From NCBI GenBank assembly GCA_033398695.1, contig CM065801.1, positions 49,548,358 through 49,612,357 on the forward strand: DNA of 64,000 nucleotides, given 5' to 3'. Position 1 is the first letter of the stretch. Each line of letters opens with the position of its first letter. Below the pieces are notes generated by a model. That model was not told where the DNA came from, did not search any database, and worked only from the letters and a program-made list of their open reading frames with translations. Positions 28,676-39,382 of this stretch are shown one piece after another. The DNA is from Orobanche coerulescens. Its lineage: Eukaryota > Streptophyta > Magnoliopsida > Lamiales > Orobanchaceae. The translations under genes were made by a program, and so were the position numbers.

Positions 28676-29664
28676 TTAACCATTAAATTTCAACCGTTCG
28701 ACTTTTGGTTTGGATATCCAACGTTCTTTGCGAAACGACTTTAACAATAGTAGCCTCCCAAAAGACCCATTTTTCAGTTGACTTGGTACTCGTTTGACAT
28801 CCAGCTTAATTTTCAACTCCACGGGCGAATTTATGATAGCATGAGATTTTATCGATGGTGGATGAACGGATGTTGAAGATGACATATTTAACTGCTTAAG
28901 AAACATGATTCGCTCTTCATTTTTATTAAACGTCGGAGTAGCTGAAACGGATTCTGAACACTTCGACCGACAACTCTCCCGGTGTGCGTCTTTCGCAAAG
29001 ATATCTACACTTTCAATTTGTGAACCCTTATCGACACTACTTGGACACGGAAAGGATTGAAACACTTGGAAAGTGACTTGCTCATCTTGAACCCGCAGAG
29101 TGAGTTTCCCTTTTTCCACGTCAATGAGAGTTCGGCCGGTAGCTAAGAATGGTCTTCCCAAAATAATTGGGATGTCTTGGTCCTCCTCCATATCGAGCAC
29201 AATGAAATCAGCCGGAAAGATGAATTTATCTACCTTGACTAAAACATCTTCTATTACCCCCCTCGGGTACTTGATAGATCGGTCAGCTAATTGCAGCGAG
29301 ATTGTCGTCGGCTTGGCCTCCCCAATGCCTAGCTTCTTAAATATGGAAAGGGACATAAGATTAATGCTGGCCCCGAGATCACGCAACGCTCTATCAAAAG
29401 ACAGATTTCCTAAAGTGCACGGTATATTAAAACTTCCTGGATCCTTCAATTTTGGCGGGAGCTTTTTCTGCAAGATGGCGCTGCACTCTTCCGTCAATGC
29501 CACTGTCTCATATTCCTCGAGCTTTCTTTTGTTAGATAAGATCTCTTTCATTAACTTCACATAGCTCGGCATTTGTTCCAAGGCATTAGCAAATAGAATG
29601 TTGATATGTAGTTTCTTGAAGACGTCAAGAAACTTGGAGAATTGTTTGTCTAAGTTTTTGCTTT
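28676..29664 (-). pseudogene. Aspartic protease region of element D
   Basis: On the minus strand the frame enters at about KNLDKQFSKFLDVFKKLHINI and continues through PGSFNIPCTLGNLSFDRALRD. The protease site is DLGAS (RDLGASINLMSLSIF), where the usual form is D-[ST]-G. PTTISLQLADRSIKYPRG, FIVLDMEED and IPIILGRPFLATG follow, the conserved order of Athila-type proteases. It ends at a stop at 28676 without any reverse transcriptase. It is joined to gag by a frameshift near 29640. The protease would process the polyprotein, but with no polymerase the element depends on others. Confidence 0.8.
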
Positions 29665-31212
29665 TGCAAACGCTGCGGAAACGAGACGGGTGGTACATAT
29701 GCCTTCGGATTGTCAGGAAACAATTTCGAGGGTCTAGAATTTTGTGATTCCTCAGTCGCCAATTTTTTCTTTTCCTCATCATCACCTCCCTTTTTGCTCT
29801 GCCCAGGCTGCTCACACACTTCCTTCCTGCTTCTCAAACTAATGGCATTTATACTCTCTCGGGGGTTCGTCTCGGTTATACTTGGCAGGGTACCCTCAGG
29901 GCGGGCTGTTAACACATTTGCTATTTGACCCAATTGTACTTCCAAGTTGAGAATAGAAGCGGAATGGTTTTGCAAGGTTGCTTCCGTACGGGTCATGAAC
30001 TGACTCGTATTTGCTGCCAATTTCGCCATTGCTTCCTCTAGAGAGATCTTTGGAACGGGAGGAGGTTGCTGTTGGTGTTGAGGAAACTGAGGTTGGGTTA
30101 AGTTTTGTCCGTTCTTCCACGAAAAGTTAGGGTGATTTCGCCACCCCAGATTATATGTGTTGGAATACGGATTATTTTGCCGATTCCCGTTCCCCACAAC
30201 CTGAGCTTGTTCTATCGGAGATTGCTCGAAAGGATTTCTGACTTGGCACTCTGCGCTAGGATGAGATCCGTTGCACCAATTACATGATTCAGTGGTAACG
30301 GGGGAAGGATCATGTGAAAAGACTTGAAGTTGCTGAGTCAGTGCTGCGACTTGTGCTGATAGTGCAGATATTGGATCATTATTGGAGATTTCCATTACTC
30401 GCTTCGGGATCACTCATTCGGAAGGCCATTGATACGCGTTTGCAGCCATCGCTTCCAATAGAGAATGAGCTTCGGCCATCGTTTTTCCCATTAAGGCGCC
30501 CTCAGCGGCTGCATCAACAAGAGTGTGTAGAAGCACTCAATCCGTTATAAAATGTCTGAATTTGTAGCCAGTCTGGTAGGCCATGATGTGGGCATCTCCT
30601 TAGCATATTTTTGTATCGCTCCCAAGCTTCATGAAGCGACTCCATATCAAATTGCCCGAAAGTAGTAATCTCGTTCCTTAATCTCGCTGTCTTCGATGGT
30701 GGAAAGAACTTAGCCAGAAAGGCTTGTGCTAATTCCGCCCAAGTCGTGATAGATCCCGGCGGTAATGAATTCAACCAAAATTTGGCTTTGTCCCTTAGAG
30801 AGAAAGGGAAGATCCGCAGACGAATAGCATCATCGGTGACACCATTATTCTTGAAGGTGTCACAAATCTCGAGAAATGAAGCGATATGTGCGTTGGGATC
30901 GTCGTTTGCCAGTCCACAAAACAGGCTTGCTTGCACCATCTGAATAATAGCCGGCTTGATTTCGAAGTTGTTTTCTTGGATGGTTGGACGCCGAATTCCC
31001 GAAAAGTTCGCATTTATTTGTGGCATTGCATAATCACGGAGTGCCAATGCCGGTTGAGCTTGCTGCACAAGATTATCTCCTCCGTGATTTTCGGTATTGT
31101 CGGCCATGATGTCTTTTGCCGGTAGCTCACGTTTCTCCTTCTTGCTTTTCCTAAGAGTGCGCTCGAGTTCAGTATCCAAAGGTAGTAGGCCTTCGTTACC
31201 GAGTTTTCTCAT
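29625..31212 (-). pseudogene. gag of Athila-like element D
   Basis: The capsid-type region starts at 31212 (MRKLGNEGLLPLD) and includes IQMVQASLFCGLANDDPNAHI, FLEICDTFK, LRIFPFSLRDKAKFWLNSLPPGSITTW and FLAKFFPPSKT, the hallmark capsid core of Athila gag. The frame is broken near 30514 and 30413 and resumes with CNWCNGSHPSAEC, a cysteine/histidine knuckle-like motif, and a glutamine/proline-rich linker. Gag would package the element RNA. Two frame breaks make this copy non-functional as one chain. Confidence 0.85.
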
Positions 31213-31327
31213 GCACTAACCAGAAATTCCTTAAAGGAAAAAAAATAATAAGAATTACACAAAAATAAAAAAAAATTGTTCAAACTAAGATTATAAATAC
31301 TGAAATTGATATTAGTAAAATAATCAG

Positions 31328-31351
31328 TCCCCGGCAACGGCGCCAAAAACT
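31328..31351 (-). other. Primer-binding site of element D
   Basis: The minus strand reads TGGCGCCGTTGCCGGGGA (31345-31328) six bases after the end of the 5' LTR. This is the tRNA-complementary sequence widely found in Athila/Tat retrotransposons. Confidence 0.9.
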
Positions 31352-32653
31352 TGTTGCGAATTTCGTTAAACACAAGTGCACATTATCGTAAACAAGTAAT
31401 AAAGAGATGAGTAAGATATCGTTCCCAGGAAGACTGACTTACTAATTACCGATTTATGAGTATTCTAATTTTATCTGAACTATCAAAATTGGAGATGCAA
31501 GAATAATTAAAGAAAATTAATAAAAGAATAAATAATGAAAACGATTGTTCAAAGAAAGAAAATCAAATAAGGAATTAATCTAGGATTGTGAATCCACCTC
31601 GGTTTATCCGAATTACTCTTGATTATATGAATTTAATGATTTCCCAATTTATTGAAGGCGGAGGTTGCTAAAATACTCTACCGCCTCTCCCGAGGTCAAT
31701 AGAATTATCTAAGGCGAATAATATACTCTATTCCTAGGTGGATTATTTCGACTTTAGGCAAAAAGCACGAAAACTTCAGAAAGGCCACGTAGTTCCTATG
31801 AGTATATTCCTATCTCACAAGATAAAACGATTCTCACCAATTATTTCCTACCAACTCTCCTCTCCCGATTCGAGTTGCGTAAACAAAACAATTCAATTAT
31901 AGGCCACACAATTGAAAGCATTAAGAACAATTGGGGAAAACTCAATAGAAAAGGGAATTGAATTGATAATCAAAAGTTAATTCATCAAAACCTTGGTTTC
32001 ATCTAAATCCTAGACTAGGGTTCTAGCCTAACATGCTAGAAAATAAAAATACAAAAAGAATTAAAGAAAGCATAGAAATCAAACGCAGACGAAGAACTTG
32101 GATTCCTCCGTTCTCTAGCTTCCGCTCTCTGCTCTTTGGTGTTTTCTGCTTCTTCTCGATTCCGTGATTCCTCGATGATCGACTTCTTTTCAGACCTTGA
32201 ATCCCTATTTATAACTATCATTAGCCTCCAAAACGCGTCCGGGGATTGGGTCGAAAACAGCCTCCGAAAACGGCCCAGAAACGCGGCAAATCCATCAAAA
32301 CCGCTCCGTGGGCCGTGGCTCACTTAAGCTGTGCCGCGGCTCACCATATTCAGCGTCTATACATGGGCGCTTGTTTTTCCTCATGGGCCGCGGCTCAGCA
32401 TCCTTGTGTTGCGGCCCCCGGTACAGTTCGCTCAGCGTTTGCTAGTCACCTCTATGTGCCGCGGCTCACTTGGTTCGTGCCGCGGCCCCAGGCCAAAAAT
32501 TGTCGTTTCGGCCCGTTTTTCGCCGTTCGAGCTTCCGGACTCCAATTTCCTGCAAAACATATAAGAATAGTGCATTAAAAGCTCATTTATGCAGGTTTAG
32601 ACTTCAAATGGATAAAAATACTGATAAATAAGCGCATAAAAATACGCCTAACA
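31352..32653 (-). repeat. 5' LTR of Athila-like element D
   Basis: 1302 bp, nearly identical to 23525-24825. Being on the primer-binding-site side, it is the 5' LTR of this minus-strand element. The TATA-like box is at about 32205-32214 and the GCCGCGGC array at about 32310-32490. The right flank TCCAC (32654-32658) repeats the left flank at 23520-23524. With few LTR differences the insertion looks young. Confidence 0.95.
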
Positions 32654-32658
32654 TCCAC

Positions 32659-33008
32659 TGATCTGTTTTGGAGGGTCCTTCGGCTACGCCCGCCTCGTAT
32701 TTAAACGAACGGGCGGGCGATCTCTGCCCAAAGGAACCTTGCATGGACGGGGTGTCGGTTCCATCGACCTTCAGAACCATGGCTGCACTTTTCTACCTCG
32801 GATCGTCATGTTAGATGACGATCCTCGATGGTATACGTTGTGCTGGGGGGGCGATCACTTGCCTAGGTACATCATGTTAGATGACGAACTCTTGGAGGTC
32901 GAGCGAGTCATCCTCTTTTTGTTTGCTTTGCAGAGGCGAATCATTTAGAGAGGATCGGAAAATCTTATTAAGCTCTTTGTACATTGGATAAATGAATACA
33001 AGGAGTTT
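32659..33008. repeat. Continuation of the junction segment, CATGTTAGATGAC repeats
   Basis: Two copies of TCATGTTAGATGACGA (about 32808 and 32868), matching copies at about 23411 and 23484 on the other side of D. GGTCCTTCGGCTACG here echoes GGTCCTCCGTAGGCTACG at about 23270. It sits just downstream of E's integrase end, where Tat-like elements often carry tandem repeats. Confidence 0.55.
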
Positions 33009-34364
33009 TTATTGATAGTATTTCTTCAAATGAATGGCGTTCCAGGGATATTGGTCTGGAGTGCCGTCTGGGTGTTGGAGCTTGTAGGCTCCTTTGGTCA
33101 GCCACTTGGATATCCTAAATGGCCCCTCCCAATTCGGGCCAAATACTTTCGTGTGGTTCTGGATCTTTTTGAGGACTAAGTCGCCCACTTGAAAACGCCT
33201 TTCCTTGACCTTCGAATTGAAAAAATTTTCGGATTTCCTTTTGTGGATCGTGTTCTTCATTTCCGAGGTTAGTCGTCGTTCCTCGAGCATATTCAAGTCG
33301 ATCCGCCGAGCTACATCGTTGTCCGTCATCATCTGTTGTGCCGTTCGGTGGCTGAGGACGGTGATCTCTGATGGGATCACTGCTTCTATTCCGAAAGCGA
33401 GGGCGAATGGGGTCTCGCTGGTTGAATTTCGGGTCGTCGTTCGGTAGGACCACAAAATATCCAGGAGCTATCTCGCCCATAGTCCTTGGTAGGTCGCCCC
33501 CGCATTTTTCAGACCGACCGGCATTCGGACCCAAAAGTACACGTCTTTTTTCGTGTGGAATGACGTGTGTTTTACGTCTTTCTCCGCCATTGGGATCTGG
33601 TGGTACCCGGCGAAGGCGTCCATAAACGACATCATTTCGCAACCTACCGTGCTATCGACCAAGTGGTCAATATGAGGCATTGGATAGTGATCTTTCGGAC
33701 ACGCCGCGTTGAGGTCGGTGAAATTGATGCATAACCTCTAGGAGTTGCTCGCCTTTTTGACGAGCACCGCGTTGGCTACCCACTGTGGCTCGTCGGTAGC
33801 TACTCCGATCAGTTTATTGTCGAGCAGCTTCTTGACTTCTGCATCTAGCGCAGCATACTTCTCCGAACTGAATTTCCTACGTTTCTGGTGAACAGGCTTC
33901 CTTGCCGAGTCGATCTTTAGATAGTGTCAAGCGTGTTCAGGACTGATGCCGACCATATCTTGATGCGACCAGGCAAAGACTCCGATGTTCTTTCGTAGTA
34001 AACTGATCAGATCGTCTTTTAACTTGGGACCGATGCTTGATCCGATCTGCACTTCCCCCTCCGGGCGAGCCGGATCGATTGTTATACATTCCAACTCTTC
34101 GATGGGTACGGTCGCTTCTCGTTTGGAACGGTCGCCGGACTCGATCCTTGGATCAACGTCGAGGCTTGGCTCGAAGCCGATGCTTGGCTCGATGTCGTCC
34201 GACAATTGATGTGAGATGTCGTCCTCTGAGTCGGGCTGGTATGAGGTGCTTGGCTTGTCGATCTCCATCGGTTGAATGTCGATCATCTCAATGTTACAAA
34301 TAGTACAGGAAACGTTTAAAGGGGAAGTTACGACACAGTAGTAATTCAAACATTTCTTTGCCAT
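33009..34364 (-). pseudogene. Truncated pol of Tat-like element E: reverse transcriptase start fused to integrase end
   Basis: On the minus strand, 34364-33927 covers the region before the fingers (PARPEGEVQIGSSIGPKLKDDLISLLRKNIGVFAWSHQDM). 33680-33468 carries MPHIDHLVDSTVGCEMMSFMDAFAGYHQI with the first catalytic Asp, then GLKNAGATYQ. The next codons, GLWAR-stop-LLDILWSYRTT, already belong to the integrase C-terminal half, which runs to 33009 (TPFALAFGIEAVIPSE, FQVGDLVLKK, WEGPFRI..AYKLQ). The polymerase DD box, RNase H and the integrase catalytic triad are missing. A TAG interrupts the fusion near 33470 and other frame breaks occur between 33680 and 33927. Confidence 0.8.
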
Positions 34365-34592
34365 TAGCTGGTCTCCTTCTACAGTACCGACTATCCCATC
34401 GGTAGTGGGGAACTTGATACAGTAAAAGAAAGAAGAGGCGACCGCCTCAAAGTTTTCTAGAAAGGGGCGACCTAGGAACCCATTATAGATGTTGGGCCTA
34501 TCTATGATTACAAAATTGAGTTTCCTAGTGATCTTAACCTTGGGATCGTAACAGCAGATTAGCTCGACAGAGAGCTTGATCCTTCCATAGGA

Positions 34593-36720
34593 TTAGACCG
34601 TGTTGTCGTCGAACCCTTGAAGCACGGTATTGAATGGCTTGATGAACTTGGTCAGGTTGCCGAGCTGGTCTAGAGCAGATTTGAATATGATGTTGCAAAA
34701 GCTCCCATTGTCAACCAGCACGCGGTCGACCATTTTCCCAATGATACATGCAGAGATCACCAATGCATCCTCTTTGGGGCACTGCACTCCCTCCCTATCC
34801 TTGTTGGAGAAGGAGATGAGCACGTCTCTGGAGATGGTTGGCTCTGGGGGAACCACGACATGGACTCCGGCGAACGCCCTCAGCTCGGCCTTCAACTTTC
34901 TATTTGATATGGTCGAAACCGGGTAAAGACCTCCGAGGTTTCCACCTCCCGACTGAAGCATATTGATCCGTCCGTCGGGGTTGATCGGAGGGATCGACTC
35001 GTCTGAGTACTCCGGCTCGTTTTGCTCGATCCTGGCGACCGGATTGGGAGGTTGACGGTCGTCGTTCTGTCGACGATCGCGTCCCCCGATCCTTTCTGCC
35101 CGGGGTTCTGGCTTGGTCACCAAATCATCCAGCTTGCCTTCCTCGAACAATCTCCATAGTTGTTTGAGGAGGTCGCGGCATTGGCTGGTGTTGTGGCCGG
35201 GACTTTTGTGGTAGGCACAAAATTTACTGCGGTCCAGATGACCATTGTCCCTCATCAGCTTCGGCTTGCTAAGCCATTCGCGCCCCTTGATGGCGTTGAA
35301 GATATAGGCTGGAGACAGATTGAGGTTGTGTAGGAGGTGAACTTCCACATCCTCGAAGGCTTTGAACTCACCGGGTGGCTTTGCGACCGCCTTTCTGGGC
35401 TTGGCGATCGCCTTCTTCGGGATGGTAGATGGCGCCTTCCCTTCTCCGGTGGATCCCTCGCCTAGGCGAAGGGTGAGCATCCTCTGCCTGGCCAGAAAAT
35501 CGGCGGCCTTGACGCTGAAGATCGCGTAGGTCGGGGGGATGTCCTTCGTGAGGTGCCAGAACATGGGTTAATGGCCATAGAATCCCCCCAGGACCGAGTA
35601 GAGGGCGAGCTCGTCGCTAATGGGCTCGCCGGTGAGGACTATTTCATCCACCCGGTCGATGTAATCTTCATCGGGCTCGTCTTTACCCTGCCTGATCTTC
35701 ATCATGCGGTGGGGATCTTCTGGCCGAGCGACCTTGGTGGCGAAATACGACTTGAAGTCGTTCGCCAGCTTCTCAAAATAGTTGATTGAGCGCAGTGGCA
35801 ATGAGATGTACCATCTATGGGCAAGATCGCCCAATGTTAATGGGAACATTCGACACTTCGTCGCGTCCGATGCCCCGCATCCGGTCATGTAGATCCGGAA
35901 CTTGCTCAAGTGGGTCTCAGGGTCCGATCTCCCCTCATATAGAGGTGTTTAAGGAGGAGCGATCTTCGGTTGCACGGGGGCAAGCTCGATCTGGACCGCG
36001 AGCGGCTCACTTGATCCGGCGATCGATCTCTTGGCGCCTGTCCCAGTTTCTATGAGCGTCTTCATTTCATCGAGCTGGCGCTGCATTGCGGCTATCGCCG
36101 TAGCCTGGCTGCTTGCGGTCTGTCTCTCGGAGCGGGATCCAAGGCGATCATGTACCGATCTCCTGGCCCCATGGTAGGCGACGAGGTCTCTGCCGCGAAG
36201 CTCAATTCATTGGCGAGTGGGAGCCAGATGGCCGGCCTGTCTTCTGGGAGTTGGGTACGCCGAACTCCTGGTGACGGATTCGGACTCCGACATCTCACAG
36301 ATGGGGCCTGAATGCCCAGGTCGCCATGAGGGATCACTCTCTAGGCGGCTAAAGACGGAATTGTCCCGCCTTGCGAGCGTCTTTTCCTGCAGTTCGGGGC
36401 TTTCTGACGATTTCTCGACATATAACCACTTGAGATTTCGCTTGCCCGTAAGGCGGATGGCTGATGGAGTAATAGTGGGCGTGTCGCATGCTCTCCGTCG
36501 CTCCCTTAGGATGGCCATGGCCTCCTTGATCTGTTCTGCGGTTTGGAATTGATCGAGTGAGAGGATGGGGCCGTCCCTCGGGGGCGGGAGTGAGAGTCTA
36601 GCGTCACCGCGGTTGCTTTCCGCCGTAGGTTGGGACTCGGCCTGGGCCGGAATGAGGCGTCCGTCGGACCGTAGGGTTTCTCTCTTCGAGGTAGTGGCAG
36701 ACGTTATTATCTTGAAGGTT
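34593..36720 (-). pseudogene. gag-protease of Tat-like element E
   Basis: The minus strand from about 36700 gives an N-terminal region including EQIKEAMAILRERRR. 35909-35568 gives the capsid core (MFPLTLGDLAHRWYISLPLRSINYFEKLANDFKSYFAT, split here by frame). 35564-34593 gives KFCAYHKSPGHNTSQC, a zinc-knuckle-like motif, and the protease site RVLVDNGSFCNIIF, where the usual form is DNGSS. These are the hallmarks of the Tat/Retand-type gypsy lineage. Frame breaks near 35566, 35940 and 36207, plus a stop after DNTV at 34593, disable it. Confidence 0.8.
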
Positions 36721-36812
36721 TTTCTTTGAAGAACAGTGAGTGTTTGTTCAAGTATATGTTCCGGAGAACAGTGAGTGTTCTTCGAAACGGTCGGAGAGAA
36801 AATAAAGGTTCA

Positions 36813-36832
36813 GGCCCTTCCTCTAGCGCCAA
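36813..36832 (-). other. Primer-binding site of element E
   Basis: The minus strand reads TTGGCGCTAGAGGAAGGGCC one base after the LTR end. This is the primer site common in Tat-like plant gypsy elements. Confidence 0.85.
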
Positions 36833-36833
36833 T

Positions 36834-37391
36834 TGTTGTTACCCAAAATATTATATGTAATGGTTTGCTGGATATGGCTACATGTGAGTAACAAACACAA
36901 TGTGAGAGCACGTACGAAGGAATGTAAATGACACAAGATTTGCCGGGGTTGTTAGTCCCGGGCTTGAATACTCTCGCGAGATATTATTAATACGGACGCA
37001 GCTTTAGAGTACGAGTATTAATGTTAGAGTACAATTACAAGGAGTGTAATGCCCCTAGTTATCTAGCTATTGAGTGTTGTTTGATTGCCGGAAGAACCAG
37101 AGTTAAAGCTCTGTGAGTTATTGTTACAAAGATGAAGTGTTCTCTGTACTGTTTACTGTGTGTAATCATCGTAATGTCCCTTTTTCCAATGCCGGAGGTC
37201 TCCTATTTATAGAAGAGGAGGTTGTTGGGATGTCTCCGTCCCAAACGCGCGATCGCCGTTCCGTCATTAAATTAAGCCGGCGATCGTCTTGTCATGTGGT
37301 ACTGTTTCCCTAAAGTCCGCAGCTGCTGCTGGTAGCCAGATGCGCGAACCAATGGGAAGGTGACATGTGCCTCACGTCGCAATCTTTGGAG
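36834..37391 (-). repeat. 5' LTR of element E, left part (cut by copia F)
   Basis: Plus orientation starts TGTTGTTACCCAAAATATT next to the primer-binding site. A minus-strand TATA-like box lies at 37203-37211 (TATAAATAG), with GCGATCGC-type palindromes at 37249 and 37280 upstream of it. The LTR is interrupted at 37392 by a copia LTR. The rest is inferred to be at 51262-51606, which shares the GCGATCGC motif and ends in ACAACA, the complement of the TGTTGT start. Confidence 0.75.
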
Positions 37392-39382
37392 TGTTGGGAT
37401 TCGGTGCCAAAAACGAAGGCCCAGCGGAAGCGGTAAAACGAAAATTAATTCCTGAATCCCTATGAGGATCAATCGAGCTACGTATATACGAATACGAATT
37501 CACAAGAGATATAGAAACTCGCCCTTGTAGTCCGTTGATTAGATGGATAACCTTCTCTTGAGCTATTCCCCAAGCTTTTATTGATCTCTACGAATCCAAT
37601 CCGCTCCAAGCTCTTGAACGATCCAACGCCGAAAACACCGCGTCTCTACTTGCCACGCGCCGGAAAAACGATCAGAACAACAACACTCGATTAACCTCTA
37701 AGGTTAAGGCTAGAATCAAGTGATGAAGCCTTTTATTATTACATTCTAAGTGTATAATATATATCTCTCAATTAATCTCTTGATATTTCTCCAAGAGAAT
37801 TCAAGATAAATGAATAAGAAGTAAAAACTTGGAAAAACTAATTTTCCTTCTCACTCTCAATCAATACTCACGGTTGGTGCAAGTAAGTGTATCATAGAGT
37901 TGAGATTTTCTACTCCTTTTATTTTTCTTCCACAAGACAAAATCAACACCTTTAAGATCACATGAGATATGTGTTCCCTCTAAAGTCTTTGGTCTTCCAA
38001 TTATAAAATTGGAGATAAAGACCAACGATGAGGTTGGTGAGATGAGGCAGCCATCTAAAAGAACCGGGATGAGTTCGGTCTGTTTCGGACTCACGTGAGT
38101 CCAAACAGATAAACTCCGATTCCGTTCCGATGTATTTATATCAATTAATTAATCCAATTAATTAATCATATTAAATACATTATAACATAATTAATTTCTC
38201 CAAGAAATAATTATATTCATGAATTAAATTAATCACCCAGTAATATGTTTAATTCATTAGTCCGTAAATTAATTTATCCAATAAATCAATTTAGACATCC
38301 AATGTCCCAAAATCAATTAGATATCCAATGTCCAATAAATTAGATATCCAATATCTAATATTTATAATGAGAGAACAAGCTCGATTCATTCCGTCGTCAA
38401 TCCTAATGCGCGACTCGGTAGGTCCGTCTCAGTCAGTAATGGGAGGAACCAAAGAGTAGTAGCACCACCTAGCCAGCCTGGTGGCCTACACTGTATCCCG
38501 ACTGAGAACGAATGATTGGGATCATTCAAGAACCATTCTGTCGTGAATACCAGTAAACGTATAAACCCTTCTTTCAAATGTCCCGATCAAGTTATGGGGT
38601 CACGGTCAGTCAAACCCCATCTGTATTTGACGCTATGCATGCGTTAATGAAAATCGAGATCATCGAGCTCTCGTGTATCTAATACAGCTAGCTCCAATGC
38701 TTTGTCCAAAGACTTATGATCTCATCTGCCAATAACCGCATAGGACATATAACCCGTTCACTAATAGGAGAAATAATTCTATCTTGGTATTCAGTAAGAC
38801 ATGCTACTTGCCCATCAAGATGCACGTCGAGGTTGACCCCCGCCTTCCGGTTTATAGGATCGAACATCTTGACGTCACAAGCACATCCCTACTAAATCCT
38901 CAAGTCGAAGGTTCACGAATACCTATCACAACCTTTCGATTCCATCATTGACTGTCCCAGAGTGAAATCCGTGTGACGAATCGAGGCTGAGTCGGTTCGA
39001 GTATACTAATCTAATTATCATACCTGTAACGTGTGCTCCCACTAACCATTAGTGTTCGACAGGCACTCTCCTTGTCAAAGAACACGTCATACAAGTCTTC
39101 ACATAAACTAAACGCACAGTCAAGTTTCATCGACTTGCGAACGATTAAGTATTTGAGCTATAAACCTTTCCAGTGCCGACCCCCTTATCCAATAAGGAGT
39201 GGAACGTTTTGCTCTCAAATACACGGACTAGTTTCTACATGTATATTTGCGAGTTAGAAATGCCAGTAACTACCAGTAAATAAAGAAACATCCATTACCT
39301 TATATTGATGATTTACATAATAACAAGTACAATGCCCTCACTCAACATCCTCTGAGTGGCATTCGAGGGCATACTCCTAATA
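37392..39382 (-). repeat. 3' LTR of copia copy F1
   Basis: Plus orientation TGTTGGGATTCGGTGCC...CATACTCCTAATA, 1991 bp, aligned end to end with 44729-46741. On the minus strand it starts after the pol/RNase H end and so is the 3' LTR. The terminal CA has mutated (TAATA where the second copy has TAACA). There is no GC-rich palindrome array. Short repeats here are AT-rich (TTAATTAATCC, AGATATCCAATGTCC near 38140-38350). Confidence 0.93.

Noticed and set aside
28080..28679. 199-codon plus-strand frame
   Set aside because: It runs through the GCCGCGGC array and the antisense of element D; the cysteine/arginine-rich product is a repeat translation.
33115..33642. 175-codon minus-strand frame rich in Pro and Arg
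   Set aside because: Shadow frame of the E integrase/reverse transcriptase remnant, whose real frames carry recognisable motifs.
36217..36552. Plus-strand frame opposite element E gag
   Set aside because: Antisense of the gag N-terminus; no domain, start context or splice support.
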